From assembly GCA_025890175.1 (NCBI GenBank), contig JANPYM010000001.1, positions 833,187-897,186 of the forward strand: a stretch of 64,000 bases of DNA, given 5' to 3'. The position numbers and the translations under genes were made by a program. The notes under the pieces are model-generated. The model ran no database searches. It saw only the letters and a program-made list of their open reading frames with translations, and had not been told where the DNA came from. Shown one piece after another: positions 32,381-45,850 of this stretch; positions within the stretch are counted from its first letter, which is position 1, and every line of letters starts with the position of its first letter. Origin of the DNA: Ciborinia camelliae (taxonomy: Eukaryota > Ascomycota > Leotiomycetes > Helotiales > Sclerotiniaceae).

Positions 32381-33216
32381 AAGTTTCGGACACTAGTTCC
32401 TATGCCTTTCGGCATACGTCCATAATCTCTATCGACGAGGTGATTTCCAACGATATCCTGATCTGACCCTTTCAATACTCGACTCATCGCTAGCGAAATC
32501 TTTGGGATTAAAAGTTCCCCCGTGAGGTCTTAGCGGCAAGGGGTAAATATAGACTACTCGCGGCCCTGGAGGCCCATGTTTCCAGATTTTCAGACTATCT
32601 CCGACGGCAGTTGACTAAATCATGCGAATACTTTGGATGTCTATAGAATGCAGTGTCAAGGGCAGTTTTTAAGTGATCCCACAGCTTCTGGGGGTCGTTG
32701 AAGAGGTCTATTTCGAACTCGATGGGTTGAGCATCCAAGTCCAATACCCTTGGCAAATGCGACTAGAATTAGAGGCATGATGGATGATTTGAAGATAAAG
32801 TGTTTCGAGTTTCAAGTTTAAGGTTGTAAGTTGGATGGTCCAGTGGTTAACCATAGTCAACTATATAATATGATGTGGCTTGAGATTGAGGAGATCTTTG
32901 TCCCTTAAATAATCACCTGCAGAATTGTCTCTACTGCTTTGGTAGATATATTTGTGCGAATTTTATTCTCCCGTGTATCGATTCTCACTGATGGCGTCAA
33001 CTTTCATTTGTCCATGAAGAATTTTCACTGGTGATTTGAGTCTACATATTCACAAAATGTCATTTTTTCTTATTCATTGTAAACGTCTGCGCTCCTCCCA
33101 CTTCTGATCTTCTTGTTTCCAGCGTGTGAAATATTCCATTCCATCCTCAAAATCAATGCATCCTGGGTAGTGAGCTGAAGTTAGATAATGGGTGGAATCT
33201 AGGAACCAGTCGTTTT

Positions 33217-33657
33217 TTATGCCTCCATAAAGGAGACATTGCCTGGCTGACCAATACTCGAAGACCCCGCCTGATAAGTAACATGCATGTAATCTCCCTG
33301 ATTTCTGTCCTGCAAAATCAATGCTGTTACTACTCTCTCATGTTGCCCAACATGCACCTCCAAATATTTATCGTTCTGATTGAACTCATAAAGTACCTGC
33401 GGAGCCGTTTGTGTCTTGCCAAGCATCCACATGACCTCTATCTTGCAGATCTTGTAGTTCCAGTACTGATAGTGCCGATAGTGATTATGAATGGAAGATT
33501 CGATGTCGGTGGATAGATTTTCCCACTGTTTTATAGCCTCGCTATCATATTTGCTTCGAATAGCTTCGTACCAAGATTGATAGTCGCTTGCGTTGTTCAA
33601 ATTGACCGTAAGTGGCAGGACTGGGAGTCGGGTAAATTTGACGAGAATCATTGACAT
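33217..33657 (-). CDS. Hypothetical protein of 146 aa
   Basis: ATG at 33657. The N terminus MSMILVKFTRLPVLPLTV is weakly hydrophobic; a Trp/Tyr-rich central part (DYQSWYEAIRSKYDSEAIKQW, then IHNHYRHYQYWNYKI) and a C-terminal half with VLYEFNQNDKYLEVHV follow. I do not recognise the family. A nearby minus-strand ORF at about 32613-32780 has a loosely similar start (LDLDAQPIEFEIDLFNDPQKLW) that might be a diverged paralogue. Composition is more protein-like than that of neighbouring ORFs. Confidence 0.3.
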   Translation of the reverse strand: MSMILVKFTRLPVLPLTVNLNNASDYQSWYEAIRSKYDSEAIKQWENLSTDIESSIHNHYRHYQYWNYKICKIEVMWMLGKTQTAPQVLYEFNQNDKYLEVHVGQHERVVTALILQDRNQGDYMHVTYQAGSSSIGQPGNVSFMEA

Positions 33658-36600
33658 GATGAAAAGCTTGAAGATGGGTGTTTCTCGTCGAGTTTATGTA
33701 TTCGGTTGTTGGTTGGTATCGGGATGTATGGCGATGATGAGCATACTTATATTATAAGATGATCAGCATGAAGTATCAAAGAAATCACCGATCTCCAGGA
33801 AAGATAAAGGCAGAGGCCCAAATATTTTGGATAGAAAGGCATCTGAAAAGACGTACCGGCTTCTACGTCTTTCAAATCTAACTTCAATCACCATCTGGAA
33901 CTTTCTGCTACTCTGTTTTCTTTACTTATGAGAGGCGGCCAATAATAACTCAAATTTTTGTATTCATTGATAATATGTTATAAGGACTGAAAGGCCATTC
34001 CACATTGAACTCAAATTTGTGATATTTAGGGGCATCATATCATTTAAACGGACTAAAAGAAAATGGTTAACGAACAATATCTAGCAATGAAAAATATCGA
34101 GGTTCCAAGTTCATATCCTATACACATACCATGAAACCAAGTGGAAACGCGGAAACTCGTAGAGGATTTTCTACGCAGACGCCTTACTTCAATCTATTAT
34201 CTCCAATTTCAATCCGTCGATGACATATTGGATGCATGGTCAGATGATAGATGAGGATGGAGGAAAGATGCGCATCTCTTTCATCAATGATTTTAACTTA
34301 AATTCATCATTATTCCTTATCATATACTGACATATACATATACACAAACCTAAAATCTTTTAACCTATTCTTCTCACAAATTCGTAAATAAATCAGTTGC
34401 AAACTCTTATACCCTCAACATCAATTACATCTGCAAACTGTCCGCAAACTGTCTTTTGAGAAGCATAGGTCAAGTGCTTACTGGCTGAGCCTTGGCCATT
34501 CTCTCTTTATACCAAGCTCTGCCTATGGTCAAAGAATTTCGTCAGAAAACATGCCGGTTGAAAGAATAATCTTGAAATTTCTACCTTTTTGGAACGAACT
34601 TTTTCAATTCCATCTCTGCCATCAAAGAAAGTGTCGAAATTTCTAGGCTACTTCTATTTACTCACAAAGCCCTACCAGCAATTAAACAACAACCTTCTAC
34701 AGCTATCAAATATCTGCGTTATATTCATCTTCACTCCGTAACCTCATCCCCAAAGATGAACGCTCAAAAGGCCCAACCTCATTCCATCGAAAGCAAGAAA
34801 TAGCAGCCCATCCCCTCGGCTTATCCATTCAGTAAACGCACTCTGCCGTGCATATGTAATATTGAAGTGATGGCCTCCGACTTGGGTAGCATTATAAGTT
34901 GAAACTTCCCAAATGCGTGAAGCTTGGAGATCCAATTAAGACACGATTGATCATTTGGTTTATTTTAAACATAGACGTTCGCACGCCAGATGTTGGAATT
35001 CAGGTTATCAACACAAAATTTAATGCAAATATATGCCCCATGGATGCCTTGATTGGCTGTACCTTTGCTTCTTACGGAGAGATGGATTATGAGGTGATCC
35101 TTCTCATGGCATCTCATTCCCTCTTCGAACGGCCCACCAGCACAAGATGATTCCGAATACAGTAATATTTCGTACTCGAAAGGGTACGCTAGATTGCCAA
35201 TTCCACAGCTTGCTCATCACAAGATTCCGTCAGATTTGGGACTATAATCTCGGGTCATACGTGCGTAGCTTTTAACACGAACGTATGTTATCGGGGTTCT
35301 TTCTTTGTGCAAATTTGGGCTTCTAAGGTCAACGAACTTTCTTATTTGTCTTACGTGCAATTGCCAAAAGTGAAGATATTTTCATGTCAAGGCTTCGATT
35401 TTGCCCGCTTGGCAAGAAGAAACTAAAATCTATCATCTAATATTTGGTCCTTCTTTGATCGATCATAAGTTGTGTATTGTGTATCGCCAATCTGCCATTA
35501 TCTCCAGCCACATATCATGCCGTACTTGAGAGCCGTGTAACGACTCGGCTGACCGGCTGACTTGCTAGTTAGAGACCTGATATGGCGTACTAGCGTAATA
35601 ACGGCAGCAGAATGATGACCGGCAATATATGGACGGATAATGTAGCACATGGTGTTTTGTGATCGGTGAGGTGGGATAATCGTGTCGTATCCTATAGTGT
35701 GAAGGAAAGCCTAGCTGACTTTGATGACACCTCGCAACTGAGACCAGGACTAGTGTTTGGGCGGCTCGACAAATACGTTGCTTGCATTTTAAAGGGAGAA
35801 AAATAACTGGAAGGAAGCCTTGATAGTAATGCATGGAATGATGGGAGTAGTGTGGATGAGCCCGTTGCCAGTGTCGCTAAGTGTAGCAACTTAGCTCGGG
35901 AATTTTCAGCCCATTTTTTGTTTTTCAATTTGCCAATTACGGAATGTGTCAAAATCCTGAATGGATAGGCTGATCTTCAGAGTGTTAGCTCCAGCTTGGG
36001 AATGAGATTCTGGGAAGAACTCGTTAATAAGAAATCAGCAGTGCTGAATCTTGGAAAGCCATCTCTATCTTCAGACCCCGCCAAAAATTCCATTCTTTTG
36101 AATACTGTACTCCATCGGATTAACAATATCATACGAAATTTACCCTTCGCCTCATGGAACTCATGGAACTATATCTAGTTTTTTCAAGCCATGGTTATCT
36201 TTTTAATTGGGGAAAGTTTACCTCGTGGGGGGTTTTCTATACTCGGGCTTCATTTGTGATTCCCCCGTGTTGAAATCTTCAACAACCTCTAGATCGAGGC
36301 TCGCTAAGGGGAACACTGATCCGGTTTATCCCATCAGCCAATCCAAAAAATCAATTGAAATGACACTCATCTAGCCAGCCGAAACGCTTTATATGAGCTT
36401 GTTTGAGCTTCGCCAGAGGCTCCGGAACGGTTATACTATACTATAAGGAAGTATGGCCAAAAGTATGATTTTGTTGCAAGGGAATAGCTCCATCATCAGA
36501 GCAAAATCCCGATTGAGAAAGTATATCCGAGACAAGACGCCGATGATTTAAGGGGTCAAGTACAGGACTGACCAATAAGTTCACCCTCTAAATATCTAGA

Positions 36601-39600
36601 CTCCAGAGTTCAATTAGAGTTTCACGCAGCAAGTGGAAGTCATGTTTATTCTCAAGCTAGCACGGTAGCACCAGCTCAGAGCGTTTGACATAGGGCTAAA
36701 ATGGCATTTGCTAGTTCTGGTGACGTTTGCTCACTTGTAGCTATAGGACTACAAGGCAAAATCTAGTGACACCACGGTGCAATGGTGATGTTTAAAACGT
36801 TAAATGCTTGGTATTTCTTGAATTCTAGGTTGGAATGCTCTTTGAACATCTGGGTCAGTGGCTTGGAATTGTTGGGTTCATCAGTCACCGAGGTCTAATC
36901 TTTGGAAATGCCGAGATCAAAGCAAATAAGCCATGTGGGTTTTTACCTTTTTTATTTTCTCTACTCTCTTTGAATTTGCCTCGGAGATTTTACTTGAAGA
37001 GCACTTCTTGGTTCCACCTCAACAGTAAGAAAAACCCTTACGCAGCTGCAATAATAGCAACCAGACCTCGCTGGATGTTTTGTGTAGAATGCCCAGTTTA
37101 TACCCAGCTAGAGGGGCTGGTACGGTACGATGGGTAGTCATAATTGGCGTCATAATCACGGCCCCGGACCCTTCGCTTGCGGCTCGCCTCTTTTTTTGAT
37201 CAATATCAGAGAGCACGAGGAAAATGTCGCCAGTCCGTGCATTGACACCGGTGCAAATCATAGAGCAAAATCTGTGTTATGATTACAATGATGCGCCCCA
37301 ATAAGAAGATAGTTGCTTTCTTGGGGATATCGAGAAAATACAATAGTGATGGCTAACAAGTGAGCTTTTGCACTGTCCCCGAACTTACTATCCTTATTAC
37401 CATTAGAAGCTAGTACTTCTCTATAACACACCGGAGCGGAGATGAGAACGCTTGCACTGCAATTGATGATGTCTTTACAAAGCCCTGTGTCATGTACCTC
37501 AAACTAAAGTGCACGATGCATTACAACAGCCATATCCATATCCATATCCACATTGAGAAAAGGATACAGCATGCCACCCAAACAACAAGCCAGTCCTAAA
37601 TGTTCTTTCAAAACATTTCATACGGTGGCACTGGCACCTGCAAATCAGCCCCCGTGCACATCTCAGTCATGTACCGGAAAATGCAATTTCCACAATCTTT
37701 TTTGCACTACACAAAAGCCACTGACTGTACTTGTAGATGACTGACCCCACCCCCACGTCACGCCCCTTCCATCCCCTTTCAGCCTCCTGCATAATCTTCA
37801 TCCTAATCATGATGTCTACATGTCCAGCCGATAATTTTTTGATGATAATCCATTGCCAATATCAAATTTCAAAAAGCAAGTCCTTTGTTACAGTGAGCAC
37901 ACGACCTTCAACCTAGTTCACGCCACAAAGATGAAGTTGGGCGTGTAAGACCGCGCAATACTACGAACCGAGAATAAGAAACAACCGATAATAAGCTCAT
38001 CATTGTATTTGAATATGAATCTTAAAATGAAGCCTGTCATCAAATGTTGAAACCTTTCCTTGTCTCTCTAGGAAGAGAAATTACGTATCCATTGGTCACT
38101 AAATATACTCCTCTATCCCTTGCTTTTGGGTGCACCCCGAGATCCAGCTCTTTCTTTTGTTTTTCCCCAGCATTCAATAATATAATAGAAACGACAATGT
38201 AATAATCAAAGAAGACTCCTCCGATGATAGATATATATCCCTCGAACCCAAAATAAAACCCATTCCATGCCTTTTCCTGAACGCCTGGCTCAGAAAAATC
38301 TCGCCTAAGAATTGTACCGATTCGCTGAAAACTGCTATGATGATGCAAGGTATATGTTGCCCGAAAAGATAGTCCGAAGTCCTGCTGTGTGTTGTACAAG
38401 GGCTGGGTATTGGTTTAAGGTCAGGCGGAGAGAAAGTGCTAATGGCGGTACGTGAAATCGTGCCTGGGTCTCCTGTGAATTCATTGAGGTCTTGTGATGA
38501 ATTCGGTGGTCATGAACATAAGGGGCAATGTCCGGGCATAACAATGTATCGTTCATGGGGACCCTTTGAACATCGTTGGTCTTTGCTGCCATCGATGGAG
38601 GTCCCAAAATAGTGAGCGCCGGGGTCAATACATGAAGTATAGATGTAGTAGTTCTTTGTGTATTCGCACATTTTGTTAGAGGGAATGGTGTATATCGGAG
38701 ATGGACTTGAGTATAAGTTAGTATGGCATTGGCGTTCGAAGGGTAGGACAGTAGAATACGTACTGTGTGGGCCCAGAGAGGAGAGTGATGTGGGGTAAAG
38801 CCTCAGTGATGGTCGAGTTTATATGGGAAAATGGAGCAGATATCGGATGAGTGCTATTCAGGAAGAATCCTCATGCCTTTATATATAAAATGTCGAAACG
38901 TTTTGAGGCTGAAAGATATTTAATTTTCACCTGAACCTTCCCTGCAACACTGCTTGAAAAAAGCAACTGGACGTGGGCAAATTGAAGGCTTCGCGGAAGT
39001 TACTTAAACAGAAAAGCCAGAGAGACATATGGTCACCAATTTCAAAATGGTGTCAGATCTGACAGATTGAATGGGCTACTGTGTTAGGACTTTGGAGTAC
39101 AACTATAGTATTGTAACCTGTACACAAGAGATGCAAACGCAAAAAGTCCAAAGATGGAAAGAGAAACATAAATAATGATACAATATACTTATAAAGTTGG
39201 GGGTGCCAACGGATGATATCCGCTGTCCTCGGTATATGAATTAGATCAACGCCTCGCACCCGTAACTCAGGGTACGCCGCGTATTCAAACACATCTACAG
39301 ACAGGCAAAGAAAAGATATATAGCAAGCATTCGTACTGGGAGAAGGGCCATTTTCTCGCAGCAAACGCTACCTTTAGATTTTGAACCACCTAACATAGTT
39401 CGGGAAGCCGTTCAGATGTGGATCATTTGAGAACAGCGATTTATCGGTTGTGGGCACAGATGTGGGAACTGAACAGGGCATGCCCGTGAGAGACTTGATT
39501 GGGACTTGGGTTGTGCTGGTGCGATATGTTTTTTGCGAAGCACTTTTAGGGATTTTTGAAATAAAGTCAGGAAGATATATCCGGCGGGTAGGGGAGGGTG

Positions 39601-41030
39601 GTGGAGGTGGTGGAGATGGTGGTGTATCTGTGACATGGCGTAGAAAAAAAAGTAGTGTAACTTGGCAAGGTCCGTGATCTTACCCAGTAATACCCATGTC
39701 AATTCCCCAAGAAAAGAAATAATAACTCCTTGATCTAAGATTCCTGTAGTATATAAATATCAATCGATATTATATAGGTATATTATATCGAAGGGTTTAA
39801 AGTAATATAATGAAGAAGAAAAAAAATTAGAGATTTAAAACACGTCTTTTTAATTAATATAAACTATTAGAAGTTTATAAGAGCTAAACTAATTTAAAAA
39901 TAAAGATATACTTAATTGGATATTATTCAGTAATAGTTCACTACATCATATTGTATGCATAATACTATAGATTGAATGTATTCTAACTGTTCCAAGGTTA
40001 TCTGTATTGTACCAGATGAGGTCTTGAAGCATTTTATCTCGCGAAAACCTCCTATTTTTGTATTCTCTATTATACATGCTCTTTGATCATGATTTCCTCA
40101 GATCTCACACATCAAGTTACTAATAGATAAAATCTAGGTTTGATGATCAGAATTGAGACATTGTTGAGAGGCATGAAAAGCAATTCTCTTCTCAATGCAA
40201 ACAAGTCTGTGCCTGATGAATTCTAGCCATTCATACTTTCTCCAAGACCCAAGAAAACTATTTGTATAAACGGCTCGGCAACAAGATTTGATATAAATAT
40301 AAAGGACTTTATAGAAGAGGGGTTGTGGAACCGGATTTCCTGCATTGGGGAGGTTGATATCTTGCTGCTACTAATATCTTAAAACATCAGATACCAAAAG
40401 AAGAAGAAAATATGTAATGATGAAATAATATAACGCAAAAGAAGTTGTTTGTCCACTTCTAACGATTCTTCAAAAGGCAAATGGCAAATGGGAAAACCGG
40501 AAACAGTTACATTCGATCGATTTATTCAATAATAATAATAATAGGAATAATAATAGACACAAAAATATATACTTAGGCTCAATTAAAGAGCCAAATGATT
40601 AAACCAAAAGATTCCTTTCATTGGTATAGTAATCATGTTTTTTTTATTATTTTGCATTGCTTTATCTCATTCTTACCGTTGAAATAGAAAAGAGGTCCAA
40701 GCTGAAACCATTAATTCCCAGATCAAGGCGGACTCTTGTCTGATATAATATGTACCCAAGTATCTACCGACTACCTAGATAGGTAGTCGGCAGGTAGCAT
40801 CAAGTACTGGTCCATGTACTCCAAATAGATGACAGCACTCGGGGACCTGGTATGCCAATTTTACCTCGATACGATCAAATCTTGCGATTATCGGGATTTC
40901 ATTTCATCTGTATGATGACATTTCCGAGAAACCTCGAATCGCGGAAAGTGTTGAAGCTCGTACAGTCACAGCTCACGACTCACCATGTTCCTGGCTTGAT
41001 TCGGTCATTTCTGAGAACGAACGACTCGAC

Positions 41031-41090
41031 TTGACTCGACTTGACTCGACTTGACTCGACTTGACTCGACTTGACTCGACTTGACTCGAC
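41031..41090. repeat. Minisatellite, six exact copies of TTGACTCGAC
   Basis: Six perfect tandem 10-bp units, with partial units on both sides (ACGACTCGAC before, TTGACCCGGA after). Perfect identity suggests recent expansion. No gene overlaps it. Confidence 0.95.
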
Positions 41091-41573
41091 TTGACCCGGA
41101 CCCGGATCCGTGAGCCTGGTTGAAGATCAAAATCCAGCCCTGCAAAAGCACCAACTTCTAGGTTGAAGTAAGAGATGCCGATAGCTGGAGGCCTCTACTT
41201 GCAATCATGTTTTGAGAACCCTATACTCTATGGTTGATTGATTGATTGATTGATTGGTGAATTGTTATATCTTTTGGGGATTGAATGTATTATTATTTAT
41301 TCGCCGTTTGGCAATATGGCCATGGAAATCATCTGTAGAAGTGAACTCTCCGACCTTCCTATAACCTTGAAAAGCTCCATTTGTCTTCCACCTGCAGGAA
41401 GTAACATTTTTTTGTCCTCAGGTACCAAGTCTTTACCACCTGCATAGGTACCTAACCATCTGGGCATGGAAATGTGCTCCACAATCTAGATTTGACCCCG
41501 TGTGTCAATCTATCATTTTGCAGATCCCACCCCACACCACCCCAACCACCCTTTTATGGATGCTTGCAATCTA

Positions 41574-42219
41574 TTACAACAGCGCAACCATTGCTGCCAA
41601 TCCACCAACCAAGCCAGCACCAATACCGATTTCCTTCTGAAGTCCTGCGTTACTTGGGGCAGTTGCTGATGTTGGAGACAACGAGCCAGTTGATGTCTTT
41701 GATGAATTTCCGGCGGCCCCCGAAGTTGTGGTTGGACCTGATGTAATTGTTGCGTTCGTTGATACCGAACCGGTTGATGCCGGAGCCGTTGCACTAGCAG
41801 TCGAAGCGCACGAGACTACAGTTGGTAGATTGGTTACGCCAGCAGTCTTGCATATATTCTGAGCATAAGCAACCGCAATCTCCTTATCCGCCGCCTCACA
41901 AGCGTCTGCCAAACAGCACGCGATGCCACTCAAAAACGAAGAACTTGAACAGATGCATTTGATATCGAGGCTATTGCAGCTGGCGATCATAGACCCCGAC
42001 GTGTACTTCGTAACACATGCTTGCTATATGGAATATTGGTATCAGCAGGCGCACATCACGACACAGCAGATTGACACACGGTCGAACCGTGGATAGGGGT
42101 AATTTGTATAATGACGCAAAGAAAAGCTTATTCGAACTCACTGCACAAGTTGGGAGTCCATTCTGTGCCGAGGCGAGACCTGCGAGCACTGTGGTAATAG
42201 CGATGAACGTGGCCTTCAT
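41574..42219 (-). CDS. CFEM-domain GPI-anchored secreted protein
   Basis: Two exons, 42219-42142 and 42023-41574, with a 118-bp intron; 175 aa. A signal peptide (MKATFIAITTVLAGLASA) leads into the CFEM domain: LPTCAQACV, SCNSLDIKCICSSSSF, ACCLADAC and NICKTAGV. The Asp before CxC, needed for heme binding in characterised CFEM proteins, is present in SLDIKCIC. There are nine cysteines, the usual eight plus one in ACC. A Ser/Thr/Ala-rich stalk (about 90-150) and a C-terminal hydrophobic tail (IGAGLVGGLAAMVALL) suggest a GPI anchor and cell-wall location. CFEM proteins bind heme or iron, or act in adhesion and host contact. The splice junction joins PTCA to QACV and completes the domain. It lies just left of an MFS transporter on the opposite strand. 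Confidence 0.88.
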
Positions 42220-43000
42220 GTTTGCGAGTAAGAACGACGATAGTATGGTGAGTTGGGAAATTGGTAAGTTGGTAAATGTTAAATGAGTGAAAAGTTGGAT
42301 GATTCAAAAGAGGCAACCTTATTTATGGATGAAGAGGTATCTGGATCATTCAAGTTTAAATGAAGTTAAGCCATACCAAGCCACGATATTTTGACACGAT
42401 TAATGAATGGGTGTACCTGCAGTTTGCATCTTAACTAGGTAATTTCGATTTAAAGTCATGGGTAGCTGGAGCATTGTACAACTGTAAGGTTGAACCTTGG
42501 TATGAAGAATTTACATCAATATATCTTACTTTCTGAACAATAGGTTCCTATCTAGTAGGTAAGTTCAATGATCAATCTATTATGTAAATAGATAGATATT
42601 TATTTAGGTATAACATCGGGCTAAGGTTATTAATGTCAATACACTTTCCCATATAAATATGTAAATTCTAATAATATCTAGGTAGGTATATTCAAGGTTC
42701 CCCGCAACAGAATTTCGTCTGATCTATGGATTGATCAATTGAACTAACCGATGACTTTAGCCACAGCACTAGCCTCTAATAAGTGTTCCCCAAAGGTAAA
42801 TACCCACTACCTACCTACCAGTCTATTTCAGCCTTGTCGGAAAGAGCTTTCTCACACTATACTAAAGACAGACGAGACGGTATGGATAACAAAATATCGC
42901 GAGAGTAGGACGAAGAGTATCCTTCACTCAGCGAAACCACCACAATTGTTTCGCAGCTAGACGTACATTCTAGCCAAGGGGAGCTCCCTGGTCTATCAAG
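42220..43000. other. Divergent intergenic between CFEM and MFS genes
   Basis: 781 bp with both start codons pointing outward. Contains scattered CTAGGTAGGTA motifs (about 42550 and 42678). No convincing ORF. Confidence 0.45.
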
Positions 43001-45067
43001 ATGGGGATGCTTATTTTAGAAGATAGGATGGAACACGTTCCTGGTAGGACCTTCTGATACCTCTTGTCAAGAATGTGCTTATTCCTGATTGTTTTCAGGC
43101 ACTACTCGATATTTCGACGACCCTGGGAGACCCCAAGTCGCAAGTGATGCATCTGTCGGCTTGAAGTGCGATAGATCAGGCTCTGTTCCCATCATTCTTG
43201 TCCCCCAACCCAGCGACGACCCCAGAGATCCTTTGGTATGGTTTCTCGTCCAAGAGAAGAAGATGTACCTCTTACTAATTATGTCGTTGGTGTTTAGAAT
43301 TGGCCATTGTGGAAACGCGATGTTATCCTCCTCATCCTCTCGCTCGTTTCGATATTCGCAACCTGTTTGGGCCCTATACTCGCTGCGAATACCCTAACCC
43401 TGTCATTACATTTTGGGCTACCATTCACTAAGATTGCGCTTCTTACGGGATACTATCTTATGGGCGTTGGAGCTATTGGAATTTTTTATGTGCCGTCTGC
43501 GAGAATATGGGGCAAGAGACATCAATTCCTCCTTGGGACTGTTATCTTGATTTTCTCAAGTGCTTGGGGGGGTGCTTCTAAATCTTATGGAAGTCTTGTA
43601 TGGGCAAGAATATTTCAAGGAATAGGAACAGCCCCTTTTGAGGCCCTGGTAACCGCTACTGTCGGCGACATATATTTTGTGCATGTGAGTGCTCTTACCC
43701 CCATCAACGTGTTTGGTTTGCTCATATTACACAGGAACGTGGCAAACGTATGGCCTTAACCAACCTTGCAGTGTTTGGAGGCAGCTTCTTCACGCCGATT
43801 TTAGTTGGTAAAATCACTCACACAATTGGTTGGCCATGGTCATTCTATTTCGTTGCTATTTTCGTTGGAGTTTGTCTACCACTTGTGATTTTCTTTGTAC
43901 CCGAGACCGCCTATATACGCCCTCTTCATTTGAACACCGATCTAGCATCTACCGACCAAATAGATCGATTCATCTTGAAACCAGGCCACGAACTAGAAAA
44001 AGTGCTTCGGGGGCCCAATACGATAGAAACCACCGTCACAGCAAATGGCAATGGTAGCCCGTGCCCACAAGATAACCCAAATAAAAGCCGCACTCCATAT
44101 GGTGAAGCTAAACTGAATTATAAAAGCACGCTCATGCCATTCAGTGGTCGTTACTCCGAAGAAAGCTTCTGGAAACTTTGTTTACGGCCATTCCCTCTCT
44201 TCTTTCAACCTGCAATCTTTTGGGCCTGTCTAATTCAAGGAACTCTTATTGGCTGGACTGTCTTCATTGGCATAATTCTCGCTGCAATATTTCTTGGCCC
44301 ACCTCTCTTCTGGGATGAAGTTAAAACTGGCTATGCCTATACTGGTGCCTTCATCGGCGCGATTCTTGGATTTGTTGTTGCAGGTCTTCTTGCCGACTCG
44401 AGTGCCAAATACATGACAAGAAAGAATAAAGGTATTTATGAGCCAGAATTCAGGATCTTGTTGGTGATCCCGCAGTTTATTCTCGGGTGTGCAGGGCTTT
44501 ATGGATTTGGGATCACGGCGAGCAGACCAATAGATTTTAGCTTCTTTTGGCCGATTTTCTTCTTTGGGTTGGAGGTTGCGGGAATGGTTCTTGGGGCCGT
44601 GGCTAGGTGAGCTTTTGTTTCATGTGTTCTAGGCCTGAGAAAGTAAACTAACAGGTTTAGTTCTCTATATATTGTCGATGCCCATAGTTCGTTTTCCCTT
44701 TCCTTCCTAATCTCCCCTAATATAGTATACATAATTGTTGACAAACAGACAGGGGACATCGCCATCGAAGCATTCACCTGCCTCCTATTATTTAAGAACT
44801 TCTTCTGTTATGGCCTCACATCAAGTGGGTACGACTGGCTTGTCAAAAATGGCATCTACAATACTTTTATGATTATTTCAAGTATTCAGGTGGGCGTTTG
44901 TTTGCTAAGCGTCCCAATGTGTAAGTTATATTTGATTGTTTTGATATTGAATCAAGCATTATTTACCCGAGAACTTACTGATAGAGGTTGCTCTAGACAT
45001 TTTCGGAAAGCGGAATCGGGCATTCTTTCATAAGCATGATATACTATCAATTTTGGGGTTGAGATGA
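43001..45067 (+). CDS. MFS transporter (12 TM, probable drug:H+ antiporter type)
   Basis: Seven exons by my model: 43001-43043, 43099-43235, 43298-43684, 43735-44606, 44655-44686, 44753-44920, 44997-45067; 569 aa. A cytoplasmic N terminus ends in DPRDPLNWPLWKRD, the DDPxNW-type motif common before TM1 in fungal DHA-type transporters. Six TM helices (TCLGPILAANTL, GYYLMGVGAIGIFYV, SLVWARIFQGIGTAPFEALV, ERGKRMALTNLAVFGGSFFTP) are followed by a central loop of about 100 residues and a second set of helices (FWACLIQGTLIGWTVFIGI, AFIGAILGFVVAGLLAD, YIVDAHRDIAIEAF, GLTSSGYDWLVKNG). The protein ends FHKHDILSILGLR. Acts at the plasma membrane or vacuole; substrate unknown. Start is the ATG at 43001 whose short first exon joins VPG to TTRYFDDPGRP. 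The small exons make the model less certain than the family. Confidence 0.88.
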
Positions 45068-45850
45068 ATAATGCGGGTTTTGGTATTTGGGTTTGTATGG
45101 TAGCATGGGAATAAGTTAGTGGCATATGAAGTTTAATCTATTGCATCTATCCTGCAGTTAAAAGCTAGGATTTTCTCTCCGAAAAATAATCAATTCAACT
45201 TTGCCAATCGGAAAGTATTGAAGGAATCCCTTTCGTCTTTTAGTATCCGTTTACAGCATGCGAGATTTCAAGGTGGACGAATCGTACAGACAATTGATAG
45301 GGTGTGTAGGGAGATATATGTGGTCGAGATCAGTAGTATTGGCGATGGCGATGGGGATAATAGGTAATTCGGTACTGTTTGTTGAGCACGTCATTGCTAT
45401 CATTTATTGTTGTGGATACATCGTCTGTCCTCGGTAGATCCATGAAAGCATTGAAAGAACTACGAGCAGTATATTTCTCGAGTCATTTTGGGCCCTTTGC
45501 ATAATAACACGCTCGCCTCTGTCTGTCTTTCCTCTTATGGGCTTGGTGTAAATAGGTGCAAGAGGAAGCAATCGCTTTTAGGCGAGTAGACGAATTGAGG
45601 TTTGTATCTTTGATTGTATTTTGCAATATTAATGACGATGGCAACCGCCAAACAAGTATTATGGGCGATGTTACTAAATTTAGTTGCCTTGTACATCTCT
45701 ATCAGGTTTCACTATTTGCAGTAGGATGTTTGAATGGGGCCGGTCAGTGATTGGAAATTCATCATTTGCATTTATCTTCTCATCATCTAATCATTTTGGA
45801 TTATTGATGATGTCTATATATCGTGTTTTTAATTTGCCGTGCCGAGTTCC
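45068..45850. other. Convergent intergenic between MFS transporter and aminopeptidase
   Basis: 783 bp between two 3' ends, AT-rich. A short ORF at 45556-45750 has no recognisable feature. Confidence 0.45.

Larger units (their letters stand above)
30195..41573. other. 11.4-kb gene-poor region
   Basis: Reading both strands I find no gene with a recognisable domain. Two minus-strand ORFs (31841-32380 and 33217-33657) are listed as weak candidates. Others (34744-35150, 35565-35952, 37019-37261, 38040-38628, 39053-39702) are short and overlapping and look like chance ORFs or old relics. A decanucleotide minisatellite lies at 41031-41090 and a GATT run near 41234-41257. A stretch around 39730-39990 is extremely AT-rich. 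Confidence 0.4.

Noticed and set aside
38040..38628. Possible RTA1-like or other membrane-protein relic on the minus strand
   Set aside because: A hydrophobic patch (YISIIGGVFFDYYIVVSIIL) suggested it, but family motifs do not line up and the two overlapping frames cannot be joined convincingly.
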